A DNA stretch of 64,000 nt from Streptomyces toxytricini (GCF_014649915.1 NZ_BMTY01000024.1:62001-126000), one strand, 5' to 3'. Shown: positions 7,722 to 17,215, counted from the first letter of the stretch. Notes: generated by a model not told the origin, from the letters alone. Program-made: numbers and translations.

Positions 7722-7857
7722 TTCGGTCGGGAGTGCAGACGCCACGCACCGCGGAGATTGAGTCATTCGACTGTCGTCCCCGGGCAGCGGCGCAGCGCAG
7801 GCTGGGACGGCCGCCCGGGCGCAGGGACGCGGGCGGAGGGGATGCTCGGAGGGACCC

Positions 7858-8652
7858 GTGGTGGACCGCACGCCTGTCGTCTTCATCCATGGCGCCTGGC
7901 TGCGCGCCTCGTCGTGGGACTCCTGGGCGGAACGCTTCGCACGGCGCGGGTTCCGCACCGTCGTGCCGCGCTGGCCCGGGGAGGGCGCGCCGGGGCTCCG
8001 GCCCGGGGCGCCGGACGTGCTCGGCCGCGTGGGGCTGGACGGGCTGACCGACCACTACGCCGCGGTCGCGGCGTCGCTCGACACCTCGCCCGTCCTCATC
8101 GGGCATTCGGTCGGCGGTCTGGTGGCGCAGCGCCTCGCCGGCATCCGGGTCGGCCGGGCCGCCGTGGCCATCGCCCCGGCTCCGGGAGGCGGCGCCGTCC
8201 TGCCTGCCGACGCCGCCCGGCTGTGGACGCCGCCCGTCCGGCCCGCGGGACACCTGGTGTCCTTGACGGCGGGCCGGTTCCGCCAGGTCCTCGCGAACAC
8301 CGTCGACACGGCCGAAGCCGGCTCCCTCTTCGTGCGCCACGCGATGCCGGCGCCGCGGCGGCTGCTCGCCGACCTCGCCGCGTCCGCCCACCAGGCCCCC
8401 GCCTGCACCGCCGGCGCAGCCAGGGGCCCGCTGCTGCTGGTCTCCGGGCAAGAGGACAGGCTGGTACCCGACTCCGTGACGCGGGAGGTCTACAAGCGGT
8501 ACGGCGACTGCCTGGCCGTCACCGAGCTGAAGCAGTTCGCCGACCGCGGCCACTCCCTGGTCATCGACAGCGGCTGGCGTCGCGTCGCCGACCACGTACT
8601 GGCCTGGCTGGACGAGCACGGCATCCACGCACGGCCCGGCGGCGTGCGCTGA
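7858..8652 (+). CDS. Alpha/beta hydrolase
   Basis: 264 residues with the alpha/beta-hydrolase fold. The oxyanion-hole strand reads VVFIHGAW near residue 8, the nucleophile elbow is GHSVGG (Ser near residue 83), the acid is probably the Asp in GQEDRLVP near residue 200, and the catalytic His is in DRGHSL near residue 235. There is no signal peptide, so it acts in the cytoplasm. GTG 7858 is preceded by GGAGGG. This subgroup includes esterases and perhydrolase-like enzymes whose substrates cannot be read from sequence. It is divergent from the I36 array and shares the region with the paired dyad sites. Confidence 0.8.
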   Translation: MVDRTPVVFIHGAWLRASSWDSWAERFARRGFRTVVPRWPGEGAPGLRPGAPDVLGRVGLDGLTDHYAAVAASLDTSPVLIGHSVGGLVAQRLAGIRVGRAAVAIAPAPGGGAVLPADAARLWTPPVRPAGHLVSLTAGRFRQVLANTVDTAEAGSLFVRHAMPAPRRLLADLAASAHQAPACTAGAARGPLLLVSGQEDRLVPDSVTREVYKRYGDCLAVTELKQFADRGHSLVIDSGWRRVADHVLAWLDEHGIHARPGGVR

Positions 8653-8690
8653 GAGGTGCCGCGCCCACCCGTCCGGCCGGTCCCCGGGGG

Positions 8691-11453
8691 CTACTGGGCG
8701 GGGAGCCTCCCCAGGGCGTCGCGGAGGGCGGCCCGGGAGGTGATGCCCAGCTTGGGGAACACCCGGTAGAGGTGGGAGCTGACCGTGCGGGGTGACAGGT
8801 GCATCCGCGCGCCGATCTCCTTGTTGGTCAGACCGCCGGCCGCGAGATCGGCGATCCGGCGCTCCTGCCAGGTCAGCGCCGGCGCGGACGCGCTCGCGGC
8901 GGCGGCCGGCCCCGACGCCCGCAGCTCGGCCGCGGCCCGCCCGGCCCACGCCGGCGCGCCCAGCCGTTCGAACGTCTCCGCGGCCGCCGTCAGTGACGGC
9001 CGGGCCGCCTTCCAGCCCTGGGTGTGCCGCAGCCGGACGCCGTGGGCGAGGCGGATGCGGGCGAGCTCGAAGGGGAAGCGGTCGGCTTCGGGGTGTGTGA
9101 CCGCGCGGGCGTACAGGGCGTCCGCCTGCGCAGCGTCCGGGGCGGTCATGGCGAGGGCGCCGTACGTCAGCAGGGCCAGCCGCGGGGAGACGTCCGGGAG
9201 GCCGGCCTCCTCGGCGGCGAGGGCGTGCCGGCGCGCCTGCTGCGCGCGGCCGGTGTGCAGGGCCGCCTCGACGAGGTCGAGGAGGGTGCGCGGGGCCTGG
9301 TGGACGCAGGGCGCGAAGGTGCCGGGCGGCGTGATGCCGATGGCGTGCAGGTAGGCGGCTTCGTAATCGCCCTCCCCCAGCGCGGCGGCGGTGCCGATGG
9401 CGTCGGCGATCTGGGTGAGGAACCCCACCCCGCGCGGACGCGCCCAGGCGTCCACCACGGCCTGCAGCTCGCGGGCCTCCTCGGCATCGCCGCGCAGGGC
9501 GGCGAGCAGCCCCAGGTAGGCCCGCGTCTGGTGGGTGAAGAGGGCGTACCCGTGCGACGCCGTCAGGTCCAGGCAGCGCTGCCCGGTCCGCCGGGCCTCC
9601 TGCCATTCGCCGGACGCGATCTGGTCCAGCATGATCAGGTGCAGCATGGTCATGCCGGTCGCAGCGGCCCCGGTCTCCACCTCGCGGTCCACGGTGCGCT
9701 GCAGGTGGGGCCGGAACCGGCCGAGCACGTCCAGGTGGTACGCGGAGACGGAGAGCCGGGTGAGGTCCCACGGTTCGAGGTCGCGCAGCCCGGCCATGGC
9801 CTGCTCCAGCCGCTCGCGCGCGCCGCTGCCGCGGCGGACCACGTCGCTCCAGGTGTCCTCGTAGACGAGGGAGTGCGCGGGCACCCCGGCGCCGAGGGAG
9901 CGGAGCAGGTCGTGCGTGCGCCGCCACAGGGTTTCGTCGCCGGCGTACTGGCTGATGGCGAGCAGGAGGTTCACGAGGCGGTCCGGTACCCCCTCCCGCT
10001 CGTGCGGCTCTGCCCGCCCCGTTCTCTTGTGCAGCTCCCGGACGGCCGCCAGGACCTGGCCGTGGGTGGTGCGGACGTCGCCGTCCTCGTAGAGGGCGAC
10101 GTAGGCCGAGGTGACGACGGAAGCGGTGGACGGGGCAACGCCGGGAACCGTGCCGGTGCGGACGAGTTTCCGGGCGTGGTCGAGGAGTCCGGCGTGACCC
10201 GCCACGAACGCCGCGTCGCCGAGCAGCCTGGATCGCTCCTGCGGGGTCTCGCTCAGTTCGGCGGCGCGGGTCAGCCAGGCGACCGCGGTGACCGCGCCGC
10301 CTCGCCTGGTCGCCGACTCCGCAGCCGCCTCCAGGGCTGCCGCGGCCTTCCTGTCGGGGTCGACGGTGGCCGCCGCCAGGTGCGTGGCATGCCGCTCCAC
10401 GTCGTCCCGGTGGACCTCGGCGAGGGCCGCGTGGGCCGCGCGCCGGGCGTTGGGGGTCGCCATGCGGACGACCGCCGACCGCACCAGGGGGTGCCGGAAG
10501 ACGAAGTCGCCGCTGACCGGGTCGTGGTCCAGCAGGCCGCAGGCCGCGGCCTCGTCGACGTCCCGCATGCGGTAGCGGGAGCCCGGTACCGGGCCGGACG
10601 GCGTCCCGGCCCCCACGCCGTCCAGGGCGCCGCGCAGCAGCTCGGCCCGTACGGCGTCGCCGAGGGACGCGATGCGCGTCCCGTACACGTGCTGGAGGCG
10701 CAGCGGCAGTTGGACTCCCGTGTACCCGAACAGCTCCTCGGGGGTGCGGCCCGCGCGGCCGGCCCGTACGTGGGGCGGCAGCTCCAGGAGGGCGAGCGGG
10801 TTGCCCCGGGCCTCGTCCAGGACGAGGCGCCGGATGCTGGGGGCGAGACCGGGATGGCGCAGGTCCAGCAGTTCCTCGGAGGCCGCCTCGGAGAGGGCGC
10901 CCACCGCGAGCTCCGGCAGGGCGGCGGAATCGAAGCCGGACCGGACCTCCGAGCGCAGGGCGACGACGAGCTTCATGGAACTGCCCGTGAGGCGGCGTCC
11001 CACGAATCCGCACACCTCGGTGCTGGCGGTGTCCAGCCACTGGCCGTCGTCGAGGACCAGCAGCACGGGCCGGCGGGAAGCCACGAGCGAGAGCAGGTCG
11101 AGGACGGCGATGCCGAGGGTCATGACGGAGGGCGGGGTGCCTGCGCTCCTGCCGAAGACGACGTCGAAGGCCTTCCGGTGGACCTCGTCCAGCTGGTCGA
11201 CGAAGGAGAGGAGCGGGTAGAGGAATTGGTGGAGGCCGGCGAACGGCAGCTGTGACTCGGCCTCGACCCCCGCTGCTCTGATCACCCGGTGCCGCTGCGC
11301 CGCCAGGTCCGCGACGAGGTCGAGCAGGGCGCTCTTGCCCACTCCGGATTCGCCGCGCAGGACGAGGGCCTGTCCCTCGGGGGCCGCCACGAACGCGGAC
11401 AGCACCTTTTGCTCGCCGTCACGACCGACCATCGATCGCGCGCTCAACTCCAC
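8691..11453 (-). CDS. LAL-family (AAA + LuxR HTH) transcriptional regulator
   Basis: 920 residues, the usual size of large ATP-binding LuxR regulators. Walker A is GESGVGKS at residues 34-41 and Walker B is PVLLVLDDGQW near residue 135. The middle ~550 residues are helical repeats of TPR type. The C-terminal ~60 residues form a LuxR helix-turn-helix: LTWQERRIADLAAGG, LTNKEIGARM, then LSPRTVSSHLYRV. Members act as ATP-dependent activators, often of antibiotic clusters or sugar metabolism. No cluster abuts it; the nearest partners are the hydrolase (converging from the left) and the CGNR regulator. The GTG start at 11453 is supported only by the position of the Walker A region. Confidence 0.88.
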   Translation of the reverse strand: MELSARSMVGRDGEQKVLSAFVAAPEGQALVLRGESGVGKSALLDLVADLAAQRHRVIRAAGVEAESQLPFAGLHQFLYPLLSFVDQLDEVHRKAFDVVFGRSAGTPPSVMTLGIAVLDLLSLVASRRPVLLVLDDGQWLDTASTEVCGFVGRRLTGSSMKLVVALRSEVRSGFDSAALPELAVGALSEAASEELLDLRHPGLAPSIRRLVLDEARGNPLALLELPPHVRAGRAGRTPEELFGYTGVQLPLRLQHVYGTRIASLGDAVRAELLRGALDGVGAGTPSGPVPGSRYRMRDVDEAAACGLLDHDPVSGDFVFRHPLVRSAVVRMATPNARRAAHAALAEVHRDDVERHATHLAAATVDPDRKAAAALEAAAESATRRGGAVTAVAWLTRAAELSETPQERSRLLGDAAFVAGHAGLLDHARKLVRTGTVPGVAPSTASVVTSAYVALYEDGDVRTTHGQVLAAVRELHKRTGRAEPHEREGVPDRLVNLLLAISQYAGDETLWRRTHDLLRSLGAGVPAHSLVYEDTWSDVVRRGSGARERLEQAMAGLRDLEPWDLTRLSVSAYHLDVLGRFRPHLQRTVDREVETGAAATGMTMLHLIMLDQIASGEWQEARRTGQRCLDLTASHGYALFTHQTRAYLGLLAALRGDAEEARELQAVVDAWARPRGVGFLTQIADAIGTAAALGEGDYEAAYLHAIGITPPGTFAPCVHQAPRTLLDLVEAALHTGRAQQARRHALAAEEAGLPDVSPRLALLTYGALAMTAPDAAQADALYARAVTHPEADRFPFELARIRLAHGVRLRHTQGWKAARPSLTAAAETFERLGAPAWAGRAAAELRASGPAAAASASAPALTWQERRIADLAAGGLTNKEIGARMHLSPRTVSSHLYRVFPKLGITSRAALRDALGRLPAQ

Positions 11454-11737
11454 TGTTCCTCAGCTCCGTTCACCGCGGCCTGCCCGGGCGACCCGGGCCG
11501 GACTGCGTGATCCAGAGAGTAGTGTCCGTCCCGGGTACCGTCACGCGGAGCGGTGCGCGGCCACCGGCCGCCGGGGCCGCCGGCCGGTGCGGGCGGTGTC
11601 TTTCCGTCGCGCGGACGGCCGGAGGGTGTCACCGGTTCGGCGGGTGATGGCGGGCGTCTTCGGGACCGGGCTGCGGGGAGGCCGCCGGGCGGCCGGCGCT
11701 TCGCCGACCCCCGGACGGCGGCGCAGGAGAGGGGGGT

Positions 11738-12301
11738 TCAGCGTCCGGCGGCGGCCGGAGAGCCCTTCTTGCGGGCGCGGTAGGCCGCGGCCTTGATCCT
11801 GTTGCCGCAGGAGTCCATGCCGCACCACTGCCGCCGCATCCCGCGGGAGCGGTCGACGTAGACACGCGTGCACTCCGGGTTGCCGCACTCCTTGAGGAGG
11901 GGGACGTCGGGGCCGCTGAGCAGTTCGACGGTCCGGCGGGCCACGAGGGCCAGCGCCTGCGCGGGCGTCGCATCGGTGTGCCGGCCCCCGGGAGTGAGCT
12001 GGGGGGCCGGCGGAACCCGGCGCGCGGCGGCGTTGAGCACTCCGAGTGCCTGCCGGTCGAAGTCCTCGGCCAGGCGGGCGTTGGTGACGAGCCGGTACAC
12101 CGCCTCGCGCAGCGCGATCGCCTCCCGTACCTCGTCCTCCCCGGCGGGCGTGACCGTGTCCACGAGTCCGGACTCCAGGTACCAGGCGCACAGCCGGTCC
12201 GGCGTCACGAACATCTCGAAGCGGGTCGAGCGCCGGGCGCGCAGCGTCGCGACGAAGTCGAGCACCGGGTGTCCGCAGACGAAGACGTGGTCCAGATTCA
12301 C
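11738..12301 (-). CDS. CGNR zinc-finger (ABATE domain) putative regulator
   Basis: 187 residues. The N-terminus has the ABATE-domain signature GHPVLDFVATL at residues 10-20. The C-terminus carries a CGNR zinc finger with cysteines at 139, 144, 160 and 165, the last in the motif CGNR, followed by a basic tail (AAYRARKK) likely to touch DNA. Proteins of this family are presumed stress-response transcription factors. The GTG at 12301 was chosen because AGGA lies seven bases upstream. A longer frame exists. It lies 93 bases downstream of the ABC-F gene in the same direction and may be co-transcribed with it. Confidence 0.85.
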   Translation of the reverse strand: MNLDHVFVCGHPVLDFVATLRARRSTRFEMFVTPDRLCAWYLESGLVDTVTPAGEDEVREAIALREAVYRLVTNARLAEDFDRQALGVLNAAARRVPPAPQLTPGGRHTDATPAQALALVARRTVELLSGPDVPLLKECGNPECTRVYVDRSRGMRRQWCGMDSCGNRIKAAAYRARKKGSPAAAGR

Positions 12302-12394
12302 ATCACCATCCTGGCAGGTGACGGTGAGGGGGAGCAAGGCTCGTCACGGCGACGGCGCGCAGGGGGCCCCGGCGCGGGACCCCCTGCCCGGGGC

Positions 12395-14029
12395 TCACCC
12401 TGCGGGGGCTGCCGCCTCCTCCAGCCTGCCGCCGGCCAGCCGCAGGCGGCGGTCCACGCCGATCTCGGCGAGGAAGCGCTCGTCGTGGCTGACCACCACG
12501 AACGCCCCGCGGTAGGAATCCAGGGCGCTCTCCAACCGGCCCACGCTGACCAGGTCGAGGTTGTTGGTCGGCTCGTCGAGCAGCAGTAGCTGCGGCGCCG
12601 GTTCGGCGCACAGGACACAGGCAAGGGTGGCACGCAGCCGTTCGCCGCCGGAGAGGACGCCGACGGGCAGGTGGGCGCGCGAGCCGCGGAAGAGGAAGCG
12701 GGCGAGCAGGTTCATCCGCTCCGCCTCGGGCCGCTCGGGCGCCCAGGCGGCGAAGTTCTCCGCGACGGTGCGGGCCGGATCGAGCAGGTCCAGGCGCTGC
12801 GAGAGATGCGCGATACGGCCGTCGCCGCGCCTGGCCTCCCCTTCGTCGGGCACGAGCGCGCCGGTGATCAGCTGAATGAGGGTGGTCTTGCCGGCGCCGT
12901 TGGGGCCTGTCAGGGCGATGCGTTCGGGTCCGCGTACGGACAGGTCGATGCCGCCGTCGGCGAACACGTTCCGGCCGCCGCGGCGGACCTGCATCCCCGT
13001 GCCGCGGAAGAGGTCGCGGCCGGACGGGACCCGGGTGCCGGGCAGGTCGAGGACGATGCGCTGCTCCTCGCGCAGGGCGCGTCCGGCCTCGTCGAGGCGG
13101 GCCTTGGCGTCGTCGACCCGGGAGGCGTGCAGCTGTCCGGCCCGGCCGGCGGACTCCTGCGCGCCGCGCTTCATGTTCCCGGCGAAGATCCGCGGCAGTC
13201 CTGCGCTCTTGAGGTTGCGGGCGGCGTTGCCCGCGCGGCGCTCGGCGCGTTCGCGGGCCTGCTGCATCTCCCGCTTCTCCCGCTTCAGCTCCTGTTCGGC
13301 GTTGCGGACGTTCTTCTCGGCGAGTTCCTGCTCGGCGCGTACGGCCTCCTCGTACGCGGTGAAGTTGCCGCCGTGGAAGCGGAGGCCGGAGCCGCCGAGC
13401 TCGGCGATGCCGTCCATGCGGTCGAGGAGGTCGCGGTCGTGCGAGACGACCAGGAGGAGGCCGTGGTGGTCCGCGAGGACGTCGTACAGCCTGAGCCGGG
13501 CGTCCCGGTCGAGGTTGTTGGTCGGCTCGTCGAGGAGGAGGACGTCCGGGCGCCTGAGCAGCTGGGCGGCAAGCCCCAGCTGGATGACCTGGCCGCCGCT
13601 GAGCGTGCCGAGGCGGCGGTCGAGGGCGAGGCCGGCCAGCCCCAGGCGGTCGAGCTGGGCGCGGGTGCGCTCCTCGATGTCCCAGTCGTCGCCGATGGCG
13701 GTGAAGTGCTCCTCGGCCACGTCGCCGGATTCGACGGCGTCGAGGGCGCGGACCACGTCGGCCACACCGAGCACGTCGGCGACGGTGAGGTCCCCGGTCA
13801 GCGGGAGGCTCTGCGGCAGATGGCCGAGCGTCCCGCCGACGGACACCGACCCGGTGGCGGGCCGCAGTTCTCCTGCGACCAGTTTGAGCAGGGTGCTCTT
13901 GCCGGAGCCGTTGGGGGCGACCAGGCCGGTGCGGCCGGCGGCCAGGGTGAAGGACAGGTCCCGGAAGACGGGGGTGCCGTCGGGCCAGGAGAAGGACAGG
14001 TGGGAGCAGACGACGGTGGCGTCGGACAT
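12395..14029 (-). CDS. ABC-F ribosome-protection type ATPase
   Basis: 544 residues with two ATPase domains and no membrane segments, the ABC-F layout. Domain 1 has Walker A PNGSGKST at 39-46 and signature LSGGQ; domain 2 has GPNGAGKTT and LSGGE; both Walker B motifs are LLLDEPTNNLD. Between them is a long charged helical linker (about residues 230-330, many Glu/Lys/Arg), the part that reaches the peptidyl-transferase centre in antibiotic-resistance ABC-Fs. ABC-F proteins of this type displace ribosome-targeting drugs from the 50S subunit. ATG 14029 is preceded by GAGG at suitable spacing. A leader peptide and a hairpin lie upstream, suggesting drug-sensing attenuation. Which drug is unknown. 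Confidence 0.85.
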   Translation of the reverse strand: MSDATVVCSHLSFSWPDGTPVFRDLSFTLAAGRTGLVAPNGSGKSTLLKLVAGELRPATGSVSVGGTLGHLPQSLPLTGDLTVADVLGVADVVRALDAVESGDVAEEHFTAIGDDWDIEERTRAQLDRLGLAGLALDRRLGTLSGGQVIQLGLAAQLLRRPDVLLLDEPTNNLDRDARLRLYDVLADHHGLLLVVSHDRDLLDRMDGIAELGGSGLRFHGGNFTAYEEAVRAEQELAEKNVRNAEQELKREKREMQQARERAERRAGNAARNLKSAGLPRIFAGNMKRGAQESAGRAGQLHASRVDDAKARLDEAGRALREEQRIVLDLPGTRVPSGRDLFRGTGMQVRRGGRNVFADGGIDLSVRGPERIALTGPNGAGKTTLIQLITGALVPDEGEARRGDGRIAHLSQRLDLLDPARTVAENFAAWAPERPEAERMNLLARFLFRGSRAHLPVGVLSGGERLRATLACVLCAEPAPQLLLLDEPTNNLDLVSVGRLESALDSYRGAFVVVSHDERFLAEIGVDRRLRLAGGRLEEAAAPAG

Positions 14030-14049
14030 GGAGGTACCTCGGGAGGGTG

Positions 14050-14071
14050 GGAGCGGAGAGGGCTCCGCCCC
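14050..14071 (-). promoter_or_regulatory. Stem-loop in the leader of the ABC-F gene
   Basis: GGAGCGGAG (14050-14058) pairs with CTCCGCCCC (14063-14071) as nine base pairs including one G-U, with a four-base loop. It lies between the leader peptide and the ABC-F start, about 20 bases before the start codon, where it could hide the ribosome binding site or halt transcription. Function inferred from position. Confidence 0.45.
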
Positions 14072-14156
14072 GGGCAGGCGTGCGGAAGGCGGGTACGACG
14101 AACGGGCCACCCGGCGGCACTTCCTCAGCGCGCCCTGCGGCCGTCAAATCCGGATC

Positions 14157-14186
14157 TCACCCGGAGATGTCGTCCTCACCCGCCAC
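14157..14186 (-). CDS. Leader peptide (9 residues) upstream of ABC-F
   Basis: A GTG-started frame encoding MAGEDDISG and then TGA, with a good ribosome binding site GAGGAG eight bases upstream. It precedes the ABC-F gene by about 130 bases on the same strand. Short translated leaders before ABC-F and other ribosome-protection genes act by letting a drug-stalled ribosome change the mRNA fold. That role is inferred here. Confidence 0.5.
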   Translation of the reverse strand: MAGEDDISG

Positions 14187-14331
14187 GTCTGCGACTCCTC
14201 GGTACACGGTCAACGTCGCGGACAGGGTAACAGCGGGCTTGCCCCCCGTCGCGGGATATTCCACCGCGGCGACGGAGGGGCGGGCGCGGCGGCGGGGGCG
14301 GGCCGGGAGGGCGCCGGGGCCCCCGGGGACG

Positions 14332-14802
14332 TCAAGCGGATGCCGCGTCCGGGCCGTCGAGGAGTTCGCCGAGGAAGCCGTCCCAGTTCAGGCCGCCCCA
14401 CTCCGCCTCGGCGGGGACGGCCCGGTAGGTGGTCTCCAGCCAAGCCGCCAGCCGCGCCGTCGGCACCTCGAACAGGGCCTCCACCTCCGGTGCTTCCAGC
14501 AGCAGCCAGGAGGACGGCCGCTCACGGGGCAGGGTCGGCCACATGCGGACCTCACCGCAGCCGCTCATCGCGGTGAGACCGCCGTGCAGCAGCTCGCGGC
14601 CGATGGGCCGCCGCACGAGTTCCCGGCCGCGCTCCGTCGCGAAACCGACCGTGACGACCGCCGGGAGGAACGCGTCGAAGCGGAAGGTGGCGCGCATCGG
14701 CAGCCGCGTGAACTCGTCGAGCATCCGGTCCACGTCCAGACACAGGGACGGCACCGGCGCGGGCCGCGAACGCACCGGGGTGTGCGGGTGGTGGGGGTGC
14801 AT
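14332..14802 (-). CDS. SsgA-like sporulation/cell division protein (SALP)
   Basis: 156 residues. After a Pro/His-rich N-terminus the sequence follows the SsgA/SsgB family: RATFRFDAFLPAVVTVGF, then RPIGRELLHGGLTAMSGCGEVRMWP, then LLEAPEVEALFEVPTARLAAWLETTYRAVP. SsgA-like proteins occur only in sporulating actinomycetes and control septum site choice and peptidoglycan remodelling. ATG 14802 has GAAGGGA upstream. The final ~12 residues are acidic. The family assignment is fairly sure; which of the several SALP subgroups it belongs to is not clear. Confidence 0.8.
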   Translation of the reverse strand: MHPHHPHTPVRSRPAPVPSLCLDVDRMLDEFTRLPMRATFRFDAFLPAVVTVGFATERGRELVRRPIGRELLHGGLTAMSGCGEVRMWPTLPRERPSSWLLLEAPEVEALFEVPTARLAAWLETTYRAVPAEAEWGGLNWDGFLGELLDGPDAASA

Positions 14803-15023
14803 GACGGGTTCCCTTCGGTCGGACGGAGCGAGGCCTGCACCGCAAACTCTCCGGCGGGCACGGGGGCCGCGGCATCCGTCACTTGACGGCGGAAGGGACG
14901 TGCAGTCAGGCACCGGGCGGGGTGTGCCCGCGTACGGAGCAGGGGCCTCGCCATCGGGAGCGGATCGGGCCGTGCGCCGCCGCCTCGGCCGCGAGGGTCG
15001 CCATGGGGGCCAGGCTGCCGACG

Positions 15024-16118
15024 CTAGGACCGCGTCGCCTTCCCGCATGCGCCCCCTGAAGGCCCGCCCTGCCCGACCGGCGCGCTGCGGTCGTACGGGT
15101 CGATCTCCGCGCCGGCCCCGTCCGCCCGGCCCTCGCTGCCGAAGGGCGGGGTCAGATGGCCCGTGGGGGCGCCGCAGCCGCCGTTGGTCACGTCGTACTT
15201 GTACGAGGTGATCGAGAACGTGCCCGGCTCCGTGATCACCTTGGCGGGGTCGTCCCAGCTCAATACCAGCTCGCGCCGGACGATCGTACGCAGGATGTCG
15301 TCGTCGCCGCCTGCGCCCGCGCGGATGACCGGGTAGACGAAGGTGACGTCGGCCGACACCCGGAGCGCGCCGCGCTCGCCCTCCCGGTAGGTGAGCCGGC
15401 CCCGGGTCTTCACGGTGTCGCCGACCAGTTGGGTGCGGGAGGGCTGGAAGCGGCTGAAGAGGAGGAGGGGGTCGTTCTTCTCACTCGGGGTCTGGAAAGC
15501 AGTCTTCAGAAAGTCCTGAACGTCTTTCTGGTGCGGGTTGATGAGGGATATCGCCTTCTCGGGGTGCCCGCCCCGGAGCACCCCGCGGTCCAGGCTGGAC
15601 GCGATGAGGAAGTCGCGCGTGCGGGCCAGGGCCTGCTCGACCTCCGCCGTGCTCATCCAGCCCACGGCCTCCGCCTTCGGTACGGTGATCCCCTCCGCCC
15701 CGTCGGCCCAGCTTGCTGCCGGCGAGCCGCGGAAGGGCTCCTGCCTGGTGGGGCGTTGGGCTGCCGCCGCCGGGGGTGCCTGGGTCGGGCGGGCGGTCTC
15801 CGCCGCCGGGGGCGGCGAGTCAGCGCCCGCGAACAGGCCTCCCACCCTCCCTGGCGCAAGCGCCACCACCGCCAGCAGCCCCAGCGAGGCGAACAGCCCG
15901 ACCGCGTACCAGCCCGTGCGCCGCTTGGGGCGCGCAGGCCTGTGGCTGCGCCAGCCCTCCGGGGGGCCTGGCTCCGCGCGCAGCCGCTTCGCCACCTCCC
16001 GGGCCCGGGCGGACGGCTCTTTGGGCGCGCCGGCGGCACCTGCCACGGATTCACGCAGGAACCGCTCCCACTCCTCGTCGGACCTGGACGTGCCGTCCGG
16101 CTCAGTACCCGCACCCAT
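15024..16118 (-). CDS. Single-pass membrane-anchored protein, unknown function
   Basis: 364 residues. A cytoplasmic N-terminus with acidic and basic stretches (1-67) precedes one membrane helix (about 70-89), a Pro/Ala-rich extracellular linker (about 95-130) and an outer domain of ~230 residues with many beta-strand-like segments (DTVKTRGRLTYRE, VSADVTFVYPVIR, VRRELVLSWDD). The C-terminus carries two Cys (NGGCGAP and GGACGK) that may pair. The layout is like that of several Streptomyces surface proteins of unknown role. The gene stands alone with the start of another unit diverging from it. Confidence 0.7.
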   Translation of the reverse strand: MGAGTEPDGTSRSDEEWERFLRESVAGAAGAPKEPSARAREVAKRLRAEPGPPEGWRSHRPARPKRRTGWYAVGLFASLGLLAVVALAPGRVGGLFAGADSPPPAAETARPTQAPPAAAAQRPTRQEPFRGSPAASWADGAEGITVPKAEAVGWMSTAEVEQALARTRDFLIASSLDRGVLRGGHPEKAISLINPHQKDVQDFLKTAFQTPSEKNDPLLLFSRFQPSRTQLVGDTVKTRGRLTYREGERGALRVSADVTFVYPVIRAGAGGDDDILRTIVRRELVLSWDDPAKVITEPGTFSITSYKYDVTNGGCGAPTGHLTPPFGSEGRADGAGAEIDPYDRSAPVGQGGPSGGACGKATRS

Positions 16119-16411
16119 TCTCGGCCCCCCGGCATTGCATGAGAAAACGGCCCACTCCCCTGGGCGCGCGTCCGCATGATGACACAGAGCGCTGACAGCA
16201 ACGTCTGATCGGCCTGGCGGTGCACGGGCGCCGGTCGTGGCGGCCCGCGGCCGATTCCGGGTGGCGACTCAAGCGCCGAAAAGGGTGTGGTTTCGCACAC
16301 GGGAAGGATCAGGCCCCGTCGCGTGGGGGAGATTCCCCGGCCCGTTGGCGCGTTCCCGGCCGAGCGGGCCGTCGGGGTCGGCTCGTCGCAGGTCCACGGG
16401 ACAATGGCGGA

Positions 16412-16747
16412 ATGACGCAGTGGTTTCGTTGCTATTGGGACGAGGAAGACATGTGGTTCTGCTTCGAGGTCGACAGCGACGGCTGGGTCACCCGCCAGGT
16501 TGAACTGCGAGGTCCCCACGAGGAGCCGGTGGCCGCAGCTTCACTTGCCGAGTGGGAGGCCGCTCTGGCGGACGGAACACTGGAGGCCTACGAGAGCGTC
16601 TTCGGTGCCACTGCCGAAGTGCCCGTCCAGGAGTGGGACGGGCATGACCCGCACGATCTCGGCGTCGACGAGTTCGAGGCCATATGGCTCGCGGCACGTA
16701 CAGCCTGCCGCGCAAGGGCTCGGATCAATCCGGTGAGCGGAGCCTGA
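16412..16747 (+). CDS. Small acidic protein of unknown function
   Basis: 111 residues from ATG 16412 (MTQWFRCYW). It is rich in Trp and acidic residues, with YWDEEDMWFCFEVDSDGWVTRQVEL at the N-terminus in an antiparallel-strand pattern followed by helices. It has no signal or membrane segment. The composition and length are like those of small cytoplasmic hypothetical proteins common in Streptomyces. The ribosome binding site is weak (GGCGG). No function proposed. Confidence 0.6.
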   Translation: MTQWFRCYWDEEDMWFCFEVDSDGWVTRQVELRGPHEEPVAAASLAEWEAALADGTLEAYESVFGATAEVPVQEWDGHDPHDLGVDEFEAIWLAARTACRARARINPVSGA

Positions 16748-17215
16748 AACCGAGGGCGCTCCATCGCGCGCCGGTCTGCGCCCGGTGGCGGGACACCTTG
16801 CCCGCAGGAGTTCGGCCATCGCGTTCGAGTAGCCGGGAAGGCGATGACCAGGCGTGCGGTGTCCGTCGTCCGCGGGCCGCTTGAGCAGTACCTGGATCGC
16901 TTCCTTGCCGAAGGCGTCGCCGCGCGAGTAGCCGGAGAGCCATGCCTCTTCGCACTTCCTGATCGAGCACGGTGACACGGACGGCTCCTGCACCTGTGGC
17001 CCGGGTGAGGGCGATCGGCCCGCCGGGGAGGGTGAGCTGATCTTTGATCAAGTGATACACGCAGGTTGCGGACGGGCAGGTCGTCGCCCGGTCCATTCGT
17101 CCACGATCGGCACCGGGCGTCGTCACGCACGTTTGTGCAAACCACTTGCTGTTGCATGTCTATTGCAATAAGCCTGGAGGGTCTTGTCGTCTGCCCACAG
17201 GATGCGGAGCACGCC
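16748..17215. other. Intergenic stretch, possibly decayed coding sequence
   Basis: About 470 bases without a reading frame of normal quality. The codon-position GC bias breaks and shifts frame on the minus strand (pieces such as CVYHLIKDQLTLPGG can be read near 17050), which looks like a decayed gene, but no family could be recognised. The last 80 bases contain the A+T-rich promoter region of the MFS gene. Confidence 0.35.
17131..17142. promoter_or_regulatory. GTTTGTGCAAAC palindrome before the MFS gene
   Basis: GTTTG and CAAAC arms with a two-base centre, 73 bases upstream of the MFS start and inside the only A+T-rich patch of this region. Candidate operator. Weak evidence because it is short. 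Confidence 0.3.
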
